A DNA stretch of 28,251 bases, from assembly GCA_964388955.1 (NCBI GenBank), contig CAYMCO010000048.1, forward strand, positions 1-28,251, given 5' to 3'. A program made the position numbers and the translations under genes. Below are positions 8,531 through 15,589 of the stretch, in pieces. The first letter of the stretch is position 1, and every line of letters begins with the position of its first letter. Below the pieces are notes generated by a model. It was not told where the DNA came from, did no database searches, and was given only the letters and a program-made list of their open reading frames with translations. The stretch comes from CAYMCO01 sp964388955. GTDB taxonomy: Bacteria; Chloroflexota; Anaerolineae; Anaerolineales; E44-bin32.

Positions 8531-9051
8531 CCCAGATCTTGTTCCGCCTCTGCCCCTCGATCGGCGCCTTCCTTGCCCCGCTCTTCCTCGCCCTCACGCT
8601 CGAAGAGCAGAGCGATGAGGAGGATCGTCACCCCGAGCGTGATGCTTGAATCGGCCACGTTGAACACGGGGAATCCCCCGACCGCCACGAAATCGGTCAC
8701 AGTGCCCACCCCCAGCCGGTCGATCAAGTTGCCCACCGCGCCCCCCATTTGCAGCGACAGCGCCAGCCTCAAGGGAAGCTGGGCGCGCGGCACGCGCGGG
8801 AAGTAGAACAGGATGGCCACGGAAACGACCACCGCCACGATCGTGATCACCAGGCTTCCCGATTGGAAGAGGCCGAAGGCCGAGCCGGTGTTGCTCCAGT
8901 GCACGATGCGCAGGAACGGGAGTCTCGCGAAGGGTACCCACACCTGCCCGTAGGCCAGCCTGGCTCGCACCAGGTACTTCGTCCATTGATCCAGCGCGAT
9001 CACCCCGCTGGCGATGCCGAACAACATGGCATATCTCTTCAGGTTCTGCAA
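8527..9051 (-). CDS. lspA: prolipoprotein signal peptidase (signal peptidase II)
   Basis: It is an inner-membrane aspartyl protease that removes signal peptides from lipoproteins such as the ThiB protein of this window. It has four hydrophobic segments and the conserved blocks ALDQWTKYLV (about 19-28), SNTGSAFGLF (53-62), GGAVGNLIDR with catalytic D111, and FPVFNVADSS with catalytic D134. I chose TTG at 9051 (174 residues) because GAGGAG lies 8 nt upstream, so the protein begins QNLKRYAMLFG, as the family does. ATG at 9027 is the alternative; the open frame extends to 9252 but that part is unlike LspA. The tail after the last membrane segment is rich in Glu/Arg/Gly. The gene overlaps rluD by 4 nt. 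Confidence 0.93.
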   Translation of the reverse strand: MQNLKRYAMLFGIASGVIALDQWTKYLVRARLAYGQVWVPFARLPFLRIVHWSNTGSAFGLFQSGSLVITIVAVVVSVAILFYFPRVPRAQLPLRLALSLQMGGAVGNLIDRLGVGTVTDFVAVGGFPVFNVADSSITLGVTILLIALLFEREGEEERGKEGADRGAEAEQDLG

Positions 9052-9376
9052 ATGCCTGACTCCTCTGTGATGCAGAATGGGATCGAGGTGTGAATTGTAC
9101 CGCAAAGGATTTGCGAACGGCCCTCGGGCCGGCGGGCTCGAGGGATGACCGATCTCACTGGGATTCCATATCCGCGAGCCGAAAAGGTGGAGAGTGGAGA
9201 AGGAGCGGAGGGCTTTGGGTCCCACGCCGGAAATCGTTGCCGACACGGCCACGAATGCACCGAGATCTTGCCGACTCAGCCATATATGCGCGCCGATATG
9301 GCCGAGTCAGCAGTATCACGCGCCCAACCTGGCCGTTCCGGCCGGACCCGCAAGGGCCATCCGCCAGGCCGGCTGC
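9052..9376. other. intergenic region between ileS and lspA
   Basis: No gene is seen here. It contains a strong imperfect hairpin at 9273-9308, listed separately, and a TACAAT hexamer on the minus strand at 9094-9099, about 45 nt before the lspA start. The hexamer could be a -10 box, but no matching -35 is visible. It therefore remains open whether lspA is read through from ileS or has its own promoter. Confidence 0.5.
9273..9308. other. 13-bp hairpin downstream of ileS
   Basis: GACTCAGCCATAT (9273-9285) and ATATGGCCGAGTC (9296-9308) pair along 13 positions, 12 of them Watson-Crick, with a 10-nt loop. No T-run follows on the minus strand, so it is not a standard intrinsic terminator. It lies 69 nt beyond the ileS stop and could serve as an mRNA 3'-end stabiliser or processing site. 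Confidence 0.5.
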
Positions 9377-12300
9377 TCAGCCTCCAGGCAGCGGCTCGAG
9401 CGCCAGGGCAAGCCGATGCCCGTCGAATTCGTATTCGGCGGAGGCGATGCCAGCGGGCGACTCAACCCGCTGGAGTTCGTCGGCCAGCGTCTCACCCATG
9501 ATATACACCTTATGCCCCTCCACCGCGCGCGCCAGCGGTTCGCCGGCTTCGAACCGCAGGCGGATATGGTCCGCCACGTGCAGCCCGGCATCCTTGCGCA
9601 GCTCCTGCACGCGGCGCACGAACTCGCGCGCCAGCCATTCCGACACCAGCCCAGGGGTGATCTCCGTATCCAGCGCGGCCACGAGAGCGCCCTCGCGCGC
9701 GACTGAGAACCCCTCCAGCGGCGCCACGCGCACCTCCACCTCTTCCGGGAAAACGCTGTAGGTCTCCCCCTCTGCGGTGACCCGCAGGCTCTCCTCTGAG
9801 AGCAGCCGCTCAGCGGCGCGCTCAGCGTCCAACTCGAGCAGCGCTTGGCGGATAGCAGGAAAGCGGGCCTGGTACTTGCTCCCCAACTGTTTTGGCAGTG
9901 GGTGGAGTCTGTAGGCGACCACCTCGGTGGCCGTGTCGAGAAGGCGCACGCGCTTCACGTTCAGTTCATCCCGGATGATCTCGTCGTGCTTGAGAACGGC
10001 CTCCCGCTCTGACTCACCGCCCACAACGAAGGCGACTTCTCCCAAAGGTTGGCGCACTTTGAGATTCGCCTGATTGCGGGCCGCGTGACCCAGTGATACG
10101 AGCCGCATCACCAGATCCATTTCCCCCTCCAGATCTGGGTGCGCAGCCAGGTCTTCCGCCGCGGGCCAATCGGAGTGATGGACGCTGGCCGCCGCATCTG
10201 CGTCCACTCCCCGCACCAAATTCTGGTACATCACCTCCGTCACGAAAGGTACAAATGGGGCCAGCAGCTTGCAGAGCGAAACCAGCACCCGATAGAGAGT
10301 CCGGTAGGCGGCTTCCTTCTCCGCGTCGGAGGTTCGGCTCTCACCAGCCTTGGCCCAGAAACGGCGGCGACTCCTGCGCAGATACCAGTTGCTCAGCTCA
10401 TCCAGGAAGCGATTGACCGCCTCGGTGGCCAGATTGGGCTCAAATCCGTCCAGACGGCGTGTGACTTCTCCGATGACATTCTTCAGCCGGGAGAGGATCC
10501 ATTGATCCAGCTCCGCCGGCGCGGCATCCCGGTCCGCGCCGGGAGTCCAGCCGTCGATGTTGGCGTAGGTGACGAAGAAGCTGTACACATTCCATAGGGG
10601 GAGCAGGAACTGCCGGCGCACATCGTCGGCGCGATGGTAGCCGAACAGCAGATCCTTCTCGGGCTTGTGGTCGCAGTAGAGCCAGCGCATGACATCCACG
10701 CCCATGCGATCGGCGGCCTCGTTGAACTCGATTGCGTTGCCGGCCGACTTGTGCATCGGGCTGCCGTCTTCCCCGAGCAGGGTGGCGTAGGTGAATACGT
10801 TGCGGAAAGGCGTACGCCGCTCGAGTATGGTGCTCATGGCCAGCAAGCTGTAGAACCAGTTGCGGAACTGCCCCGGGAAGCTCTCGCTGATCAGGTTCGC
10901 TGGGAACCATCGCTCCCAGAATCCCCGATCCGTGCGGTACTGCAGCGTGCTCATGGCCACCACGCCCGCATCCAACCACGGGTTCCCCACATCCGGGATG
11001 CGGGCCGCCCGGCCGCCGCATTCCGGGCAGCGGATCTTGACCTCATCCACATAAGGCCGGTGGGGCGAGTGGCCCTCGAAGCGCTCCCATCCCTCAACGG
11101 CGCGCGCCTCGAGCTCATCTTTCCCGCCGACCACATCGAAGTGGCCGCAGTCCTCGCACACGTAGATCGGCAGCGCCAAACCCCAGTAGCGCTTCTTCGA
11201 AATCATCCAGTCGTCCATATTGCGCAGCCAGTCAAGCTCGCGCTCGAATCCGAAACCCGGGAACCAGTTGGTCCCCTCCACCACAACTTCCATGATCTGG
11301 TAGCGCAGGTTGCGCTCTTTCTCCGCCTCCGTCACCTCATCGTAGGGCTTATCGAGCTTCTCTCCCATGGAGATGAACCACTCCTCCACCAGCCGGAACA
11401 CCAATTCCTCCCCGCAGCGCCAGCACACCGGATAGCGGTGGGTGTAGTCGGAGATCAGGTAGGCCAGCCCCTTCTCGGAGAGGTCGTCGAAAATCAGCGA
11501 TTCGGCCTCGTGCGTGTCTTTTCCCGTCAGCCAATCGAAGCCGGGCAGGAACTGCCCGTTCTCCGCCAGCGGCGCGATGACCGGCAGATCATACTCCTTG
11601 CTGAGTTCGAAATCCTCCGCGCCGCATCCCGGAGCGATGTGCACGATTCCGGTGCCCTCCTCCTCGCCGACATCGTCCCAAAGGATGACACGATGGGCCT
11701 CCGGACCGCCGTGCTCCCGCTGTGCGGTCAATTCATCAAAGGGCCCCGAATACCGCCATCCCTCCATCTCCCGGCCCAGCAGATCCCCCAGCACCTCGTA
11801 TTCCCCTTGGAGCATGTGCAGGGTGCCTTCGCTCAGGTAAAACACCTCGTCGCCCTGCCTCACGCGCTTGTAATGCAGGTCGGGCCCCACTGCCGCGGCG
11901 ACGTTGCTGGTCAGCGTCCAGGGAGTGGTCGTCCACACCATCAAACTCTCCCCGGCGCGGTCGAGCAGCGGGAAACGCAGGGTGATGGACCTATGCGTCA
12001 GCTCCTGATATCCCTCGGTCACGATCTCGTGCTGGCTCAGCCCGGTCCCGCAGCGACTGCACCAAGGCATCACATCCTTGCCACGGTATATCCAGCCCCT
12101 TTCGTGGCAGCTCTTCAGGGCCATCCAGATGGTGTAGTTGTTTTCGTCGGAGAAGGTGAAATAGGAGCCGCCCAACTCGGGCAAGCCGAGCCGGCCGACG
12201 ACGCTCTCCACGCTACCGCTGACCTCTCCTCCGGGGCCCTGCACGGTGATCCGCTGCAAGGGATCCTCCCACAGTTTGTCCCGCAGCCACAGCAGGCGCT

Positions 12301-12742
12301 CCGGGTCGTTCCAGTCCATCCAATAACCCAGGCGGATCGACTGCTCGGTCTGCACCGCGGCGAATTTGAGCACGCGCTGTTTGCACAGCAGCACGAACTC
12401 CGCCAGGCCGAAATCCTCGATATCCCGCTTGGTGGCGAAACCCATGTCGCGCTCGACGTTCACCTCCACCCAAAGACCCTGGCAGTCGAAGCCGTTCTGA
12501 TAGCGCTGGTCGAAGCCCTGCATGGCCTTGTAGCGCGTGAACAGGTCCTTGTAGGTGCGGCCCCAACCATGGTGCACGCCCATGGGGTTGTTCGCCGTGA
12601 TGGGGCCGTCGATGAAGGACCAACGCGGGCCCTTTGCGCGCAGCCGCCGGGAGCGTTCGAAGGCCCTGGTCTCCTTCCAGAATTCCAGGATCTTTTTCTC
12701 CTGGGCGACAAAGTCGATTTCAGTGGGAACCGGTTGAAACAT
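9377..12742 (-). CDS. ileS: isoleucyl-tRNA synthetase with swapped GxHH signature
   Basis: At 1121 residues it has the usual length of type 2 (eukaryote-like) IleRS. Against DGPPYANGSIHIGH in E. coli, this protein reads DGPITANNPMGVHH, with the same 8-residue distance to the KD pair. The HxGH motif is thus swapped to GVHH (55-58). The KMSKS loop is PMHKS (662-666), then AGN. The editing domain is intact: TTTPWTLTSN at 281-290 and GTGIVHIAPGCGAEDFEL from 373. Cysteine pairs PWCSRCG (about 237), CWRCG (450), CEDCG (539) and CPECG (582) suggest zinc sites. The ATG has GAGGTG upstream. It follows alaX by 8 nt and is under the T-box leader. The GxHH variant of IleRS2 is known to be linked with very high mupirocin resistance; whether it holds here is inference. 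Confidence 0.95.
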   Translation of the reverse strand: MFQPVPTEIDFVAQEKKILEFWKETRAFERSRRLRAKGPRWSFIDGPITANNPMGVHHGWGRTYKDLFTRYKAMQGFDQRYQNGFDCQGLWVEVNVERDMGFATKRDIEDFGLAEFVLLCKQRVLKFAAVQTEQSIRLGYWMDWNDPERLLWLRDKLWEDPLQRITVQGPGGEVSGSVESVVGRLGLPELGGSYFTFSDENNYTIWMALKSCHERGWIYRGKDVMPWCSRCGTGLSQHEIVTEGYQELTHRSITLRFPLLDRAGESLMVWTTTPWTLTSNVAAAVGPDLHYKRVRQGDEVFYLSEGTLHMLQGEYEVLGDLLGREMEGWRYSGPFDELTAQREHGGPEAHRVILWDDVGEEEGTGIVHIAPGCGAEDFELSKEYDLPVIAPLAENGQFLPGFDWLTGKDTHEAESLIFDDLSEKGLAYLISDYTHRYPVCWRCGEELVFRLVEEWFISMGEKLDKPYDEVTEAEKERNLRYQIMEVVVEGTNWFPGFGFERELDWLRNMDDWMISKKRYWGLALPIYVCEDCGHFDVVGGKDELEARAVEGWERFEGHSPHRPYVDEVKIRCPECGGRAARIPDVGNPWLDAGVVAMSTLQYRTDRGFWERWFPANLISESFPGQFRNWFYSLLAMSTILERRTPFRNVFTYATLLGEDGSPMHKSAGNAIEFNEAADRMGVDVMRWLYCDHKPEKDLLFGYHRADDVRRQFLLPLWNVYSFFVTYANIDGWTPGADRDAAPAELDQWILSRLKNVIGEVTRRLDGFEPNLATEAVNRFLDELSNWYLRRSRRRFWAKAGESRTSDAEKEAAYRTLYRVLVSLCKLLAPFVPFVTEVMYQNLVRGVDADAAASVHHSDWPAAEDLAAHPDLEGEMDLVMRLVSLGHAARNQANLKVRQPLGEVAFVVGGESEREAVLKHDEIIRDELNVKRVRLLDTATEVVAYRLHPLPKQLGSKYQARFPAIRQALLELDAERAAERLLSEESLRVTAEGETYSVFPEEVEVRVAPLEGFSVAREGALVAALDTEITPGLVSEWLAREFVRRVQELRKDAGLHVADHIRLRFEAGEPLARAVEGHKVYIMGETLADELQRVESPAGIASAEYEFDGHRLALALEPLPGG

Positions 12743-12750
12743 AGATCACC

Positions 12751-13461
12751 TCAGGCCTGCAGGGAAAGGACGATGCGTTTGTTGATCGCGCCCTTGCTCT
12801 TGTAGTCGACGATATTGATAGGGCCCACCTCGCTGGTGTTGTTGACATGGGTGCCGCCATCCGCTTGCAGGTCGAGCCCCACGATCTCAACCACCCTCAC
12901 CTGCTCGATATGTTCCGGCAGCAAATTGATCTTGGTGCGAATCAGGTCGGGGATCTCGAACGCCTCCGCCCGCGGCAGGATCGCCGTTTGCACGGGCCTG
13001 GCCTCCGCCACCTCGCGATTGATCTTCTCCTCTATCTCCGCCACGAGCTCCTTGGTCATGTGCTCGAATTCGAAGTCCATCCGCCCGCTGAGTGGCTTCA
13101 TGTTTCCCCCCGTGACGCTGGCACCGTAGTCGCGCCAGATCACGCCACACAAGATATGCATCGCGGTGTGTGTGCGCATCAACCGGTACCTGCGCTCCCA
13201 ATCCAACTCCCCCTCCACCTGACCACCCACCTCGGGTGGGGCACCTGCCAGCTTGTGCCAAATCATGTCTCCCTTGCGCTTGGACCCGGCCAGCCGCACG
13301 GACCCCCCGGCGTGAAGGATCTCCCCCCGATCCTCCGGCTGGCCGCCTCCCCCGGGGTAGAACGCGGTGCGGTCGAGGCAGATGGACTCCGCCTCCTCCG
13401 CCACCACGCGCGCTTCGAAGCGGCGCAGATATGCGTCCCGATGGTACAGTTCTTCCGTCAC
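12751..13461 (-). CDS. alaX: alanyl-tRNA editing protein AlaX
   Basis: This is a free-standing homologue of the AlaRS editing domain, which removes serine or glycine wrongly attached to tRNA-Ala. From the chosen start it has 236 residues, the size of the AlaX-M class. Features: TAFYPGGGGQPEDRG near the N-terminus, the zinc motif HTAMH (H98, H102), and ADGGTHVNNTSEVG with H205. AlaRS has Cys where this protein has D201, four residues before H205; that may be normal for this subgroup. GTG at 13461 follows GGGGAGGGG and gives the family-like start MTEELYHRDAYL; a GTG at 13491 lacks a binding site. It is the first gene behind the T-box leader and ends 8 nt before ileS. Confidence 0.88.
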   Translation of the reverse strand: MTEELYHRDAYLRRFEARVVAEEAESICLDRTAFYPGGGGQPEDRGEILHAGGSVRLAGSKRKGDMIWHKLAGAPPEVGGQVEGELDWERRYRLMRTHTAMHILCGVIWRDYGASVTGGNMKPLSGRMDFEFEHMTKELVAEIEEKINREVAEARPVQTAILPRAEAFEIPDLIRTKINLLPEHIEQVRVVEIVGLDLQADGGTHVNNTSEVGPINIVDYKSKGAINKRIVLSLQA

Positions 13462-13497
13462 GATCCCCTCCCCGCCTTCAATCCGGCCCACTTAACC

Positions 13498-13523
13498 AAA
13501 AAACTCGCCCCATCAGGGACGAG
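13498..13523 (-). terminator. T-box leader terminator
   Basis: On the minus strand CTCGTCCC (13523-13516) pairs with GGGGCGAG (13511-13504), eight pairs with one G-U, a 4-nt loop and then six T. This is a standard intrinsic terminator. It lies just after the T-box sequence and 37 nt before the alaX start, so it is the regulated terminator of the leader. Confidence 0.92.
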
Positions 13524-13806
13524 AGCTCGCGCCGCTCCCGCGGTACCACCCCGTTACCTGCCCATGGCAGGCCCTCCATCGGGTACGGCCCGATCCAACT
13601 GGGATATACCCGCGCCTCCGATAACGGCTGGCGAGGCCGGCTTTCTTACTGCGGGAGTCCCTGCCCCCGGTTCAGATCGCAGCTCGGGAGGGATTTTCCG
13701 CCCGCCGACCCACCCCCGGCTTCCACCTTCTCGGGGTCGCTATAGGGCCCTACGCGGGCGTACTCGTCTCCGTCGTCGCCTTTGCAGTTCAAGAAGCCCA
13801 CTTAAC
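13498..13806 (-). promoter_or_regulatory. T-box leader (tRNA-sensing), probable Ile specifier
   Basis: The minus strand contains the T-box core GGGGTGGTACCGCGG (about 13554-13540), where TGGT can pair with the ACCA end of uncharged tRNA, followed by the terminator. Upstream is a Stem I: GACGAGTA, then CGCCCGC pairing with GCGGGCG, an inner CGACCC/GGGTCG helix, and a terminal loop containing AGAAGGTGGAAGC. The 3' side of the specifier loop reads GGAAAATCC, making ATC (13694-13692) the best specifier, for isoleucine. That agrees with ileS downstream. A self-complementary TAGGGCCCTA sits in Stem I as a possible extra helix. Confidence 0.93.
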
Positions 13807-13812
13807 GGCCTG

Positions 13813-13841
13813 ATTATGCCACAGCGGCGGTTCCGGGTCAA
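13813..13841 (-). promoter_or_regulatory. promoter of the T-box/alaX/ileS unit
   Basis: On the minus strand TTGACC (13841-13836) and CATAAT (13818-13813) are separated by exactly 17 nt. Transcription should begin near 13806, giving a leader of about 345 nt before alaX, a normal length for a T-box leader. Confidence 0.85.
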
Positions 13842-13890
13842 CAATAAGGGCCTGGGTGATGGGCACGGCGCGGACAGGGGTGACCTGCGC

Positions 13891-14349
13891 CTCCCGATAG
13901 GCCGCGGACGCAGTCCGCGGGATGCAGATTGGGTTCGGCGTGGCGCAGGCATGTTCGGGGACCTGGCCCGGAGCATTCGCCGTGCGCAGAACGCTGAGGA
14001 GCAATGCCCGGTCGAGGTTGGGAGAAGGCCTGTGAAGGGAGGCCGCGTTATGCAGTCCATCAGCTTGCTGATTGCCGCGAGCGAAGCGAGCGGAGCGAAT
14101 GGTGGGCGCAGGCGGATGCACGCGCTCGGCCCGGGCGGACTCTTCCCCCCTGCTGTCCTGCAGGGAGGATCCTGCAATCCTGCATACACCGGCGGCGACG
14201 ACCTCCTGGTTTCTCCTTGCCGGGGAGATGATGGTCATCGCCCGGCTGCGGCGTCATGTTGCAGGAGAAGCCTATTTATCCTCGATGCTTGAAATGAACC
14301 TGCTTCGCAACCGCCAATGAATTGGCGGACTCCCGATAGGCCGCAGACG
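13891..14349 (+). repeat. pair of 20-nt direct repeats 439 bp apart
   Basis: CTCCCGATAGGCCGC followed by G or A and GACG occurs at 13891-13910 and again at 14330-14349, with one mismatch in 20 nt. Each copy is next to a hairpin: CCGCGGAC/GTCCGCGG overlaps the first, and CCGCCAAT/ATTGGCGG immediately precedes the second. Confidence 0.6.
14311..14328. other. 8-bp inverted repeat downstream of the MBL-fold gene
   Basis: CCGCCAAT, two bases, then ATTGGCGG form a perfect inverted repeat. It lies about 110 nt past the stop of the minus-strand hydrolase gene. Only TT follows on that strand, so a terminator role is weakly supported. Confidence 0.4.
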
Positions 14350-14413
14350 GCGTTTGTGAGGTGGTGACTCATGAGGCACGTAGAACCTGGGGGCATTTCG
14401 CTTGCCGGTTACT

Positions 14414-14448
14414 GCTCAACGCCTGCCGCTCATCGCTCACCGCTCCGG
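14414..14448 (+). repeat. heptanucleotide-period repeat (GCTCANC-like)
   Basis: Five 7-nt units follow one another: GCTCAAC, GCCTGCC, GCTCATC, GCTCACC, GCTCCGG. The array overlaps the last codons and the stop of the hydrolase gene. On the other strand the core unit reads GGTGAGC, the same unit as in the array at 28075-28095. Confidence 0.55.
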
Positions 14449-15270
14449 ATAGAGCTGGTGAAAAAGCGCCACCATGTTTCTCCGGTGCAGCGCCTCGACC
14501 GTCCCGTTCAAGAGGATGCGGCTCTTGCCGCAGGATTCGACGTCGATTCGCTCCAGGTAGGCCTCCCAATTGACCCGTTTGGCCGCCTGTCGAACCTCCC
14601 GCCGGATACAGGACAGGTAGTTGAGATTCTCCTTGACCTTTCTTGGCACCTCACCGCGAAGGATGATGCCGCCATGGCCCTGGACGAGGTTCTCCAACTT
14701 CATCTTGGGGATCCGCTTCAGGGTTTCGACCATGGCATCATAGTCGCCATCGACCAGATATGGCAGCGGCATCATGACGTCTCCGGAGAAGAGCACCCGG
14801 TCCTCCTCGATAAGGACCCCGATGGCGTCCATGGTATGTCCGGGCATGCGCACCATGCGCAGGGTGCGCCGATCCACACGAATGCACACCGAACCCTCTT
14901 CGAATACCACCTCGGGCAGCACGATCTCCACGTCCTTGAGCTCCCGGTTCTGCGCCTGGGTCTCCTTCAGCGCCTGCCGCTGGCGGGTATCCAGCAACCG
15001 GCGGCATTTTCGTGACCCGATCACCGTCGCATTGGGGAAGAGATACGTGCCGATGGTGTGATCGGCGTGGTAGTGTGTATTGACCACATAGCGGACCTCG
15101 AGTTCGAGCCCCTCCTCGAGAAACTCCTTGATTTCCACCGTCTCGTCCGGGAGCGCGAGAGTGTCGATGAGCACGGCCCAATCCTCACCCACCACCGCGC
15201 CGGCGTTGACCTGGGCGTATAGCTCGCTGGTGAACACATACACATCCTCGGCCACACGCTCCCGGATCAT
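14437..15270 (-). CDS. metallo-beta-lactamase-fold hydrolase
   Basis: This 277-residue hydrolase has a complete dinuclear metal site: HYHADH (H66, H68, D70, H71), GHT with H145, SGDVMMP with D164 and GHGG with H199. The layout resembles the SoxH/quinoprotein-relay-like branch rather than glyoxalase II or RNase J, because no beta-CASP or glyoxalase C-terminal domain follows. Instead the last ~70 residues are helical and charged. There is no signal peptide, so it should be cytoplasmic. It has its own promoter (TTGACT-18-TATCCT). Its stop codon lies inside a period-7 repeat. The fold is certain; the substrate is unknown. Confidence 0.85.
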   Translation of the reverse strand: MIRERVAEDVYVFTSELYAQVNAGAVVGEDWAVLIDTLALPDETVEIKEFLEEGLELEVRYVVNTHYHADHTIGTYLFPNATVIGSRKCRRLLDTRQRQALKETQAQNRELKDVEIVLPEVVFEEGSVCIRVDRRTLRMVRMPGHTMDAIGVLIEEDRVLFSGDVMMPLPYLVDGDYDAMVETLKRIPKMKLENLVQGHGGIILRGEVPRKVKENLNYLSCIRREVRQAAKRVNWEAYLERIDVESCGKSRILLNGTVEALHRRNMVALFHQLYPER

Positions 15271-15301
15271 GGCACCTCCCTCAATCCGCAGGCTGCGGAG
15301 A

Positions 15302-15331
15302 AGGATAGCATAACCGGGCAGACCAAGTCAA
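15302..15331 (-). promoter_or_regulatory. promoter of the MBL-fold hydrolase gene
   Basis: TTGACT (15331-15326) and TATCCT (15307-15302) on the minus strand are 18 nt apart, placing transcription start near 15296, 26 nt before the ATG. An inverted repeat CCGCAG-G-CTGCGG (15286-15298) covers the start site and could be an operator. Confidence 0.65.
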
Positions 15332-15589
15332 GAATTGTTTACATAATTACAGATCCCTCTCCGCGACCTCGGCGCGCGGACGATTCCCCGTCGTCCGCGG
15401 CTGGTGGAGTGAATGCCATCGATGGCTACACGCAACAGGTGGACGGCTGTCCCCGGCTGATCCGGCGCGAGACCCGGCGCGCGGGCCGGGTTGCCCGTGG
15501 GGCGGCCGACGGAGCAGCAAATCATGGCGGCGGGGACATCCGAAAACGGCGCTTGCAGGGTGGATCGCAAAGAGAACCGTGGGATGGCG
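15332..15589. other. non-coding stretch after the M23 gene
   Basis: Together with the hydrolase promoter this makes a 319-bp gap between the two genes. I see no gene; the open frames lack recognisable protein features. No intrinsic terminator for the peptidase gene is evident. Confidence 0.45.

Larger units (their letters stand above)
13842..14436. other. non-coding region between T-box promoter and MBL-fold gene
   Basis: I see no gene on either strand; the open frames are Pro/Arg-rich shadows. The region holds two copies of a 20-nt element (13891-13910 and 14330-14349), a perfect 8-bp stem with a 3-nt loop at 13902-13920, an 8-bp palindromic hairpin at 14311-14328 and a period-7 repeat at its right edge. 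It could be the remnant of a decayed element, but no transposase or terminal repeats are seen. Confidence 0.5.

Noticed and set aside
9052..9252. N-terminal extension of LspA to 9252
   Set aside because: The added residues are unlike any signal peptidase II and the TTG at 9051 has GAGGAG at the right distance.
10634..12805. Long open frame (723 codons) on the plus strand opposite ileS
   Set aside because: It is antisense to a clear synthetase gene, has no recognisable motifs and has the His/Gln/Pro/Arg-rich composition of GC-driven shadow frames.
15088..15120. tRNA-like TTCGA block
   Set aside because: It is inside the hydrolase coding sequence and no acceptor or anticodon stems surround it.
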